DNA of 64,000 nucleotides from Undaria pinnatifida. Taxonomy: Eukaryota > Sar > Phaeophyceae > Laminariales > Alariaceae. Position numbers and translations under genes: made by a program. Shown piece after piece: positions 56,296 through 64,000 of the stretch (positions within the stretch are counted from its first letter, which is position 1; every line of letters begins with the position of its first letter). The notes beneath the pieces were generated by a model that was not told where the DNA came from, did not search any database, and was given only the letters and a program-made list of their open reading frames with translations. The stretch lies in assembly GCA_012845835.1 (NCBI GenBank), contig JABAKD010000016.1, positions 9,252,121-9,316,120 on the forward strand, in the 5' to 3' direction.

Positions 56296-56329
56296 CACCA
56301 CGGCTTTGCTGGGGGACGCTGGTTACGCT

Positions 56330-56420
56330 TGTTGTTGTTTGATGTTATCACATTAACTCGCACAATCAAGTCCGTGGGCACAGGACAGGCTCCAGTCACT
56401 CTGAAGCTGAGGAATACACT
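56330..56420 (-). repeat. (CAA)n-tailed family, copy 7 (3' end)
   Basis: GATGTTATCACATTAACTCG, AAGTCCGTGGGCACAGGACA, CTCTGAAGCTGAGGAATAC. It directly follows the minisatellite. Confidence 0.8.
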
Positions 56421-56454
56421 ACAGCTGTACGTGTAAACAGGGTGCGCTTCTGTA

Positions 56455-56690
56455 ACGCAACGCATTGGTGACGGTGGCAATGGGCTGGGTAGGACTTGAG
56501 CATGTACCACTGGTATGTGTCGTGCGCAGTTGGAGTTTTTTTTTGTCACTGCTTTTGCTTTTTGCTCATGTGACGCGTTGGCGACGGTGGCAATGGAATG
56601 GGCTGGGACTGAGCATATACCCTGGTACGTGTCATGCGCAGTTTGAATTTGTATCATTGCTTTTGCTTGCTGCTGTATGCGTGGGATGTA
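56455..56690. repeat. About 115-bp tandem duplication
   Basis: GCGTTGGCGACGGTGGCAATGG-like start at 56462 and 56577, each followed by GGGCTGGG, TGAGCAT, GTCxTGCGCAGTTxGA and TTGCTTTTGCTT. Confidence 0.8.
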
Positions 56691-56794
56691 CTGCTGAATG
56701 CATATGTTTTTCACTGCGCTGTACGATACGAATGTATGCCATACCCCATACCGCCGGTTCCACGCCGACATACACCTTAGTAGGTAATCTTTTT

Positions 56795-56960
56795 GGGGGG
56801 AGGGGGGGCTTGGCCGTGGCGCCAAACGTCGAACACCCGACCCGAACCTCAATCCTAACGCGAACGCTAGGGGTGACGTGCGTCCCGATGCTGTAGCTAT
56901 TGAAAGCTCTAGGTTGACTCGGCGCGCGTGGATTTTGTGCATGGAAAGACTCTTGGGTTG
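56795..56960. repeat. CCCGAACCCGA block, copy 2
   Basis: G-run, CGAACACCCGACCCGAACC, GGGGTGACGTGCGTCCCGATGC, then ATGGAAAGAC, as at 29690-29860. Confidence 0.55.
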
Positions 56961-57191
56961 ATTCGGTCGGCTCGGGATGCTGAGCTTGGAAAGATGCTAC
57001 GAAGGTTGATTGAGCCGCTTACGAAATCCCCCATAGCCGACGAGATTGCGTAGATAGCAACCTCAGGAAGATTCACTATCCACACGCATCTACTACTCAT
57101 AGGTTTTGTGCTGGTCATGACCCCACCCGCGGGCAAGGTGAAGAGTTTTTCCACAGCTCAGTGGGTCAAGTCGGGCTGGTCAGGAAGTTTC

Positions 57192-57271
57192 TTTGGAGCC
57201 CTCAAACCCCTCCCTATACTAATTCCAAGTAATTTTGTCCCCCAAACGAGTTTCGAGCTGTAAAGGCGTTG
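57192..57271 (+). mobile_element. TTAA-bounded element, copy 13
   Basis: GAGCCCTCAAACCCCTCCC, TACTAATTCCAAGTAATTTT, GTTTCGAGCTGTAAAGGCGTTG. Confidence 0.72.
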
Positions 57272-57333
57272 ATGTCACGGGTCGAGTCAGGAGGTATTCA
57301 ATGCTCACGGGTCGGGTCGGGTCGGGTCAACCT

Positions 57334-57557
57334 GGCCTGGTCCGACCCATGATGAACGATCCGGCTTGTGAATGGCCTTGGCATTTTCCTGTCAGTATGC
57401 CAGAAAGGTCCAGCATCCTGCTGCCCGCCTCGTTCTGGCTCCTGTGGCCTGGTCCGACCCATGATGAACGATCCGGCTTGTGAATGGCCTTGGCATTTTC
57501 CTGTCAGTATGCCAGAAAGGTCCAGCATCCTGCTGCCCGCCTCGTTCTGGCTCCTGT
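57334..57557. repeat. 112-bp exact tandem duplication
   Basis: GGCCTGGTCCGACCCATGAT starts at 57334 and 57446 and the two units are essentially identical (CCAGCATCCTGCTGCCCGCC in both). Immediately upstream 57300-57330 is (GGGTC)n. High identity implies a recent event. Confidence 0.93.
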
Positions 57558-59425
57558 CGCAAGTCGGCGAGACGCGCGTACTTGGTTTTGGCAAGGGTGT
57601 ACTACAAGAGTTGTATTTTGTATTTTTTTGTAGGTTGGCACCGCCAAGCTTACGGATGGGCGTATAAAGCCCGAGGTACGATAGCGTATGCACGTGCACC
57701 ACGCGTATTATGCGTTGTTGCACAGGCTCGTATCAACGCAGGGAGGGTATCAAGCCTTACCCGTGTCTGCCACTCGTACAAGCTGATATCCTGCGGTCTG
57801 CGGTACCAAACTCGGACGTAGTAGCTATTAATAGAACACCGCCGTATATTGGTGAATCGTGTGGTGGCCATAGTCACACCGCCCCAGGTCCCTCGTACCA
57901 TTTGCCGTATGTACGAGTATACCTTACCTGGCTTTTTCTGGTTTTATGAGTATACCTGTGATATACAATACCGGGGACCAGGTATACCTACCAGGTGCAA
58001 ACTATATTTCAGGTGTGGGATGGAGGATTTCGTCGAGAAATTCACCTTTGCTGTTGCGTTTTTTCATTTTGATATTTGAGATTTGAGTTTTTACAGAGGC
58101 TTTCGTTTTTCAAATTTTCATGGTTTCTCTCCTTCGGCGAGCGACCGGCGAGCGTACCGCGTTCTGCGGTCGCTGCTGCTTGTGCTGGTGATGGTGATCT
58201 CGGCTGACTTGTGGTGCTGCCTGCACAAGAGCGTTGTATTGCAAAGTGCCATATCGTCTTGACTTTCGAAGCGCTTTAATTTCACGCGTATAAATCCCGT
58301 CCCCGTTCCATTGTGTCGCCTCCGTTTTTGTTCCTCGCGGTGCATTATACACACATCAACGAACCGAGTTCCACGATTTCGAAGCCTTTTTCGTCAACAT
58401 AGCGTGGAGAACCGTGGATAACCAGGTGCCGGCATGTCGCACCACAGACCATGACCTTGTCCAGAACGTCGCTGAGGGTAAATTTAAAGCCCCTTTAAAG
58501 TTGAGCTGGAGAGTACAAGTGATGATTTAACAAAAGAAAGAAAGGGGGGCGGGGGGGGGGTGACCGCTCGTTGTTACCGGTGTGTTGAGCTTGTTATCTT
58601 GTTTCACACCCTTGCCTGTTTTTTTTTGTTCCTTGCCCTGAGTAAGACCGGCAGGGTGGGTACCGGTTGTTCGTACAAACGCCACCCGCGGTCCATGAAT
58701 TTCGGTCGATTTTTTCCTTGTTCGTCGATGACGTGTGTGCCTTGTGGCACGCAGCAGTGGTAACGCACTCTCTGGGAGGATTTTCCGAGCCTGTTTCTTC
58801 CAAAACGAAGGGGGCGTTGCAAAGCGAAAACGCATAGAGCTGTGAGTCGGCACGACTTAGATCACCACCTAGTTATTTTTCGGACTAATTGCTCTTCGCC
58901 GACTATCCGACTTACCGGGTTTCCATACTTGCTGCTGGAAGGATGGTCTTTTACGGGGATGCTTTTTTTCCTTGTTGAACGGGGTCCCCTCGGGGGGTGG
59001 AACCTGTTTCGGCTCGCTTCGCTCGCCTGGCTCAAGTCGCAGGTCGGCTGGCCATCAGTCGGCTTCACCGCCCGACTTAGTCAGTTAGTTGGCTAACGGC
59101 CGCTACCGATTAGTTATTATTCGTGACATGCTGCTGACTCAGAAAACGTTGGCTTGGGAAGAAGCTCGTTGAGGTCTGTTCGTAACAGACGCGCATGCAT
59201 CGCTCGGCGTTTGGTTTGCGCTCTCTCCGTGGTGTCGGGGAAACTATCATAGTTTACCAGTATATATATAGTACGCGTATAGCTTTACAGTTCGTTCGAA
59301 GGGTTGTGTCATCTTCCGTGTTGTATTGTACCCTGGAGACAGGTGGAAATGGGGCAGGCGGTCGAAACAAACGGCAGCTGCTCGAGGACACGACACGACA
59401 CCAGTTTTCACGCTGTCGTATATAG
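57558..59425. other. Intergenic or intronic, no gene seen
   Basis: Poly-G at 58543-58560; otherwise overlapping frames without recognised domains. Confidence 0.3.
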
Positions 59426-60098
59426 GCTGGGCCGGCCAAGACGCTCAAAACAAATTAATATCGCTGTGCCCCGCTCAGTTTTTCGAGTTCGGACCTGAAA
59501 TTTTGACACGCAATTTAGAACAGGCTCGCCGAGACATTACTTGGCGAGCTCAAGAAACAAAATGAAAATCCGTTGACTTTTCGTCCATTTCATGACCATG
59601 GAAAACTTTTAGCAGGCCGTATGTCGACAGTTTTTTTTTTTTTTTTTGAGCTCGCCAAGTACTGTTTTGGTGAGCTTGGTCCAAATCACGTGTCAAAGCT
59701 TCAGGTCCTAACTTCAAAAATTGAGAGGTGCATGGCCAAGTTTCCACCAGAGTGCCTCTGCATACAAATTTACTTATAATTCAGGGATTCCTCCATATCT
59801 TTCGAACGGAAATGACCCATGAAATGAAAAGCATATCTCCCTACTCCTCGTCCCAAGATGTACATGCCCAGAAAAATTAAGCCAATTCCATCCACTTTGT
59901 ATTTCGAGCAATTTTAGAAAAAGCAACACAAACAAATCATGAAAAATAAAGCTCAAACTAGGAAACGTGAGTGGCAAACACTTTTTCGGCGCCAACTTCG
60001 CAGATTCTAAAGCTGGAGGGCTTAAAATGACCACCACATCTAGCTGATTACAAGGATATGCCCGACTGACGCATTATGGGTTTCTTGGCCGGCCCAGC
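59426..60098. mobile_element. GCTGGGCCGG inverted-repeat element, copy 2 (673 bp)
   Basis: Perfect terminal inverted repeats GCTGGGCCGGCCAAGA / TCTTGGCCGGCCCAGC. An inner stem pairs CTTGGCGAGCTCAAGAA with TTTTTGAGCTCGCCAAG across 59540-59661, and GACCTGAAATTTTGACACG with the CGTGTCAAAGCTTCAGGTC segment. Body matches 50605-51314. No coding capacity. Confidence 0.88.
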
Positions 60099-60359
60099 TT
60101 GTAATGTTTTTGTAAAAAATGGAAAAATAGAAGATGATGTGATATAACATGATATCATCACCTGCATCACCCAAGTCATTGCTTCTGCGTTGTATTTTTG
60201 CGTTCAAGTCCGTAAAGGAACCATAAATAAACGTACCCAGAGATTTACCAAGCAGGCATCCGTTTAGACCATAAGCCATAAATAACCGTGCCCGGAGGTA
60301 CCAAGCAGACGTCCCTTATAGAGTAGTAGGTGGCTCTCGTCGCTACTAAAAGTCAATAA

Positions 60360-60605
60360 TGCGGGTCTGAATCTTCCCGAGTGCATGCTCGTTCTCGTGA
60401 GGATTTTTTTTTGCGTCAAAATATGACGAGCGGCTGCAATACGTAGCGCGAGAACGCGAGTTAGCAAAAAATCGATAAACATCGACGAGCTGAAAAGCTG
60501 AAAAGTGGGAATGGGAACTCTATGCGCGATGAAAATAAAGACATGTGCCTGCTGGGGGGAACGGAAGACAGCTATGACCACGGCTTGTCCAGAAGGCCGC
60601 CGAGG
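60360..60605 (+). mobile_element. Diverged SINE-1 relative with a different head
   Basis: Shares GAGTGCATGCTCGT, GCGCGAGAACGCGAGTTAGC, CGATAAACATCGACGAGC, TATGCGCGATGAAAAT and GACCACGGCTTGTCCAGAAG with SINE-1. The head upstream (GCGGGTCTGAATCTTCCCGA) does not match and the tail is replaced after CAGAAGG. Confidence 0.7.
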
Positions 60606-60814
60606 GTACAACCTCTCACGGGTTGAGCTGGATAGTAACACTGAGGATTTAATGAAAGAAACAGGGGGAGTGAGTGACCTTGGGTTGTCACCAGTCTCAC
60701 CTTGATGAGGTAATCTTGTTCACCTCTACAAGGTGGAACACCGGTGGCCGCCGGGTATTGTCAAAACAGATTTTCTCGTATCGTTGTATCCTTGTACGGC
60801 AATTCCGTATACGG

Positions 60815-60935
60815 CGTAGTACCCGGGTGATATCATAGATCCGGATCCTTTTTGGGGGATTTAGTACCAGGTATGTTTTTTACCACCCGGGTGGATTACT
60901 CTGCGGGTGTGATATGCAACGTCCGGGGTGATACA
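60815..60935. repeat. CCCGGGTG word block
   Basis: ACCCGGGTGATATCATAGATC, CACCCGGGTGGATTAC and GTCCGGGGTGAT words; vocabulary overlaps the CGGGTACC blocks. Confidence 0.5.
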
Positions 60936-61197
60936 CACCGCCGTCGTATACGGTATTTTTGAGGAGGAGACGGTAGGAGTTGACTCTGTTTTTGATGTGC
61001 AGCAATACCAGAAACCAAGAATGCTGTTACAGAAAGAGAAAGCGCCTCCGTGTTTTGTTGTGGGCGGTGTCGATGATGGTGTTGGCGGTGGGGTTAGTTT
61101 GTAGGTGGTGCTCTATGTTGCGTGTGTGGGCATTTCACAGCTGCGCGGGGACAGTTTTGTCTCTCTGCTAAGTTCCCCGGGTACGAGTAGTGCGCGT

Positions 61198-61499
61198 GAC
61201 CGGTCGCCCCGGTGGCGTATCAGGTTATCCTCGAGCCTGGTATAGGTCAGTTTCGTGAGTTCGAGCCCCGCCGAGTGCATACTCGTATAAATTCGTTGGG
61301 ACTTTTTTCTTGTGGACAAATTGACTTGCGGAAAGCGCAAGAGCGTGAGTTAGCAACACTCGATGAACAATCGACGAGCAGTGGGATTGCTGAACCCTAT
61401 GCGCGATGAAAATTGAAGGCAAGAACCGGGGAGGAGAAGGGATGACACCTGTGACCACGGCTTGTCCAGAAGCTGGAAAGTAAAAGTGCGCAAGAAAAA
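61198..61499 (+). mobile_element. SINE-1 copy 7, with 9-bp target duplication
   Basis: Complete element of 302 bp bounded by AGTGCGCGT at 61189-61197 and 61500-61508. Head CCGGTCGCCCCGGTGGCGTA, A-box-like TGGCGTATCAGG, B-box GAGTTCGAGCC, end GCTGGAAAGTAAAAGTGCGC plus A-rich tail. Matching direct repeats fix the family's boundaries and show retroposition-type insertion. Confidence 0.93.
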
Positions 61500-61508
61500 A
61501 GTGCGCGT

Positions 61509-63051
61509 ATGATTCAGTGGAGTGTTGCTGCGTGTTGTGCTTCTTAACGCATTTGCAGTACAAGGTCGTTTCTTCGCTGTTATCAACCGCGTCGGAAGGA
61601 AATGCAGTGTTAATTTGTACCAGGTGTGTTTTTTTTTGTTGTTTGTGTGTTTGGTCTTATCGGTAACCATCGGTACTGCTGCTGGCGAAGCACCGCCCGT
61701 CTTCATGCAAAATGTTGCACTGCCGATGAACTACTACTGCTCTCTTCTTGCGAGACGTTGCTATTTTCCCTGTGGTCCTACCGGCCACCCTCGTGTTGAT
61801 TCAAGGTCATGTCTTCGCGGTTGTCAACCACTATTGCTACTGCCAGTGAACTATAATACCGTCGTAATGCGAAACGTTAAATTTTTCCGTGTAGTCTTAC
61901 CGGCCACTATCGCGCTGCCAAGGTCTTGAAAAATGCGCTTTTCTTGAGCGGTTGCCGTCGGCCGCAGAACCTTGTACTATCATATACCGCTCTGCCCGGA
62001 AATACAACAACATTTTGATTTGAATATTAATGTGCAAAGGTTGCCTATATTTCCACGGACCAAAGAGTGGTAGTTTACTTGCGCAGCGCCAACAAACTGC
62101 GAGCCCTTTTGAGATTGTTGAAGACAAATCATGCCACCGCCGCCGACGACCGAAAAAAATGCCTTCAAGGTTTTACGATGATATATTTTACACACCTCCA
62201 ATAGATGGCAACCCCTCTTGAGATTGATGAAGACGAAAGCAGCAACGCAAAACGAGTGGGCCTGCAACAGAGGCATCCCACGCTAAGGGTGCAACAGAAG
62301 TTTCTGAGCTCGCAACATGAGAGGAGCTCAATAGCTCTCACCCAAAACATTATTTGGAAGACATTTAATAAATATATTGTAACGACGTCAGCTGTGAGTT
62401 GGACGAATTTAGGGTCGATGTTCAAGTACTGGAAAAAAAAACAAAATGAATGCAGCGATCGCAACACGCCAGAACTGGAACATCAGCAAGATGTCTAGGA
62501 CCGCACATGCAATGCGCTTCGCTTCCCCCTGCTTCCAATCTCTTTTTGGTAGACACCCAATCAGCTAAAGCCTGCAGCACGCAGTTCAGTGCACTTCTCC
62601 CTAATAATGGTCATTGTTGAGTATCGCATCGAAAGTTCAATATATCGTGATATGAAATATCGGAATATTGAACTCTCGATATTGAACTTTCGATGTGCCA
62701 CATACAACCCATTTTGCCCTCCAACATATACCTGGTGTTCAGTGTTGTGCTGAATAGTCCTACAGCAGCAGTATTGGACGGAAAGTTTCGACGTTAAAAA
62801 CAGTGTATGGCATATCGAGAACTCGCATGCGATTCGATTTTTGGGTTTCGTTTTGATCGAACTCGGTATCATGGCGTTTTTTGCTGGCTACGCCTGTTTT
62901 ATTGAGTTTGACGTTCGTCGTTTTCTGTTATTTACGAAAGAAACTGTTGCATCACCCGCCGATATAAACGCAGCTGACCTTGAGGCTTTATTTCTGGATC
63001 CCCAGCAAAAATATGCCCGCCACGATATCTTGTTGGTGTACTTATTATAAA
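61509..63051. other. Intergenic or intronic, two small repeats
   Basis: 62370-62430 is a GTCAGCTGTGAGTTGGACGA-family fragment. 62627-62695 is an inverted repeat (see findings). Frames here are short and unrecognised. Confidence 0.35.
62627..62695. repeat. Perfect 17-bp inverted repeat with 35-bp loop
   Basis: CATCGAAAGTTCAATAT at 62627-62643 and ATATTGAACTTTCGATG at 62679-62695. The loop contains a third GAATATTGAACT word. Confidence 0.85.
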
Positions 63052-63137
63052 CATGAAAATACACTCCAGCTGTGAGATCAAATATTTTGTCGAAACTCAT
63101 CGTTTGCAAGCTGTGTGTGATACTCCGATCGCACTTA
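63052..63137 (+). repeat. CAGCTGTGAG-family repeat, copy 7 (one end)
   Basis: CATGAAAATACACTCCAGCT to GTGTGATACTCCGATCGCA. Confidence 0.8.
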
Positions 63138-63423
63138 TACAGCAGTAGTAGGGAACTGCCCGGGAAAAAAAACAGGGTCATCAGGAGTATACAAGGAAAA
63201 CATGCTACCTCTCGAAGTATTATTGTTAGAGCCGCGGGGGTCAGGCCGGGTCGACATACTCACGCATCGGTGTACTAGTAGAATAGCTTGGCGCTGCGGG
63301 GGTAGTAATGGGGACCGCCGATAGGGAGACAGCTCGCGCCATCGCTGTAGTGGGAACCGAAGGACATTCCAGCTAGCGCTGGATTGCGAAGGCATTTTAG
63401 GTCAATCGACATACGATGTGAAT

Positions 63424-63492
63424 GAAAATACGTGGAAGTGTGGTGAGCTTGAGCTTTATTTTGCTCTCATCCGCTGGAGCATAAAAACATAC
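63424..63492 (+). repeat. Short dispersed repeat, copy 2 (partner at 2757-2830)
   Basis: GAAAATACGTGGAAGTGTGG, GAGCTTTATTTTGCTC, CATCCGCTGGAGCATAAA. Confidence 0.6.
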
Positions 63493-63741
63493 AAAATAAA
63501 CTAGTAGTAGCCACGTACCTGGCTGCAATGATTGTAACGGTCTTACGTCTTTTTTTTCTCCCCGTCTAAAATCCGAGCAGGGTTGTCAATCGCATGCCTG
63601 TCTACTACTTGTGTGGCATATTTTGCCTTGCATGGTAAATTTACTGGCTCGTACGGGTATTTTGTTGGTGTTGACGTTCGTCGCCTGTTTTTTTTTGTTT
63701 GTTTCCCCCTCCTCTGTGCTTTGTGCTTTTGTGTCGAGCAG

Positions 63742-63857
63742 TACAAGGTGACAGGGCGCAGTGGAGCTACCGTGAGGTTGGGAGAGCCGCTGGACTCGCC
63801 CATACAATGCACTTTAACACCGGGGACTATTGTCGAAGTAACGGAGGTTAGGGGAAG
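63742..63857 (+). CDS. Exon of an SH3-like (SH3b-type) domain, partial gene at the right edge
   Basis: Pyrimidine-rich acceptor region ending GTGTCGAGCAG, 116 bp, then GTGAGC. Encodes YKVTGRSGATVRLGEPLDS and then PGTIVEVTEVRGR. The pattern (YxV, GAxVR, LDS, LxPGTxVEVxE) is that of the SH3-like beta-barrel modules found in many stramenopile and bacterial proteins, ending before the expected GW(V/I/A)S strand, which would be in the next exon beyond 64000. Phase is 0 in, 2 out. The larger protein is unknown. Confidence 0.6.
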
Positions 63858-63954
63858 GTGAGCGAGCTTGTCCTTATTTATCCTGTTTTTTTTCTGCTAT
63901 GTCCTCCTGAGGATGGGGGGAAATAAGTCGGAAGGTCGCCATACTTTGAGCGAG

Positions 63955-64000
63955 CGTTGTGGTGGCGGTGGTGGTGGTGGTGGTGGTGGCGGCGGTGGTG
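63955..64000. repeat. (GGT)n/(GGC)n microsatellite at the window edge
   Basis: Imperfect GGTGGC and GGTGGTGGT units running off the window, inside the presumed intron after the 63742 exon. Confidence 0.85.

Noticed and set aside
55917-56942. 341-codon minus-strand ORF
   Set aside because: It is kept open by the 66-bp minisatellite and runs through a (CAA)n-family repeat; no domain, start context or splice signals.

Overview
This 64 kb window is nuclear DNA from a eukaryote with few genes, long spliceosomal introns and many repeats. Introns are GT-AG with donors such as GTGAGG, GTGAGT and GTGCGT. The best-supported gene is an SPX-domain gene split over about 7.3 kb. Long introns, GC-rich exons and the repeat load suggest a large-genome photosynthetic stramenopile such as a brown alga. 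That placement is inference: no rRNA, organellar or marker gene is present.

Layout. 1-1025 (minus): open frame of a retroelement with a retropepsin-type aspartic protease. 1.5-8.3 kb: tandem arrays and G-rich fold-back blocks (a 221-bp array, a 120-bp array, GGGATGG blocks). 8.9-16.2 kb (minus): five-exon SPX gene of about 569 codons. Its last exon appears to encode a degenerate cytidylyltransferase-like domain and an acidic tail, and its introns hold two MITEs and several arrays. 16.2-35.6 kb: no convincing genes; two SINE families, a PIF/Harbinger-like element with TAA duplications (24304-26198), a hAT-like MITE with an 8-bp duplication (28796-29326) and several blocks built from short repeated words. 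35.6-64 kb (plus): a possible gene starting at 35638 with an MGQV N-terminus, and at the right edge (63742-63857) an exon of an SH3-like domain in compatible phase. The 27 kb between them is almost all repeats, so they may belong to one gene with a giant intron, or to two genes.

Repeat families recognised by comparing copies within the window: (1) a tRNA-headed SINE of about 300 bp, seven copies plus one divergent, one with a clean 9-bp duplication; (2) a second SINE with a similar head, two copies; (3) a family ending in GAGTTAATGTGAGA(A) plus (CAA)n, in several 5' variants; (4) an 80-95-bp element bounded by TTAA-like sites, about thirteen copies; (5) a family with CAGCTGTGAGATCGAAG near one end; (6) a pair of 670-710-bp inverted-repeat elements starting GCTGGGCCGG; (7) a small Tc1/mariner-like MITE flanked by TA; (8) several lesser families.

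The most interesting items are the SPX-cytidylyltransferase-like fusion lacking the HxGH motif, the possible 27-kb intron, the strong excess of the 9-mer TACCAGGTA, and the many blocks each made of one short G-rich or palindromic word. No CRISPR, rRNA or intact tRNA gene was found.
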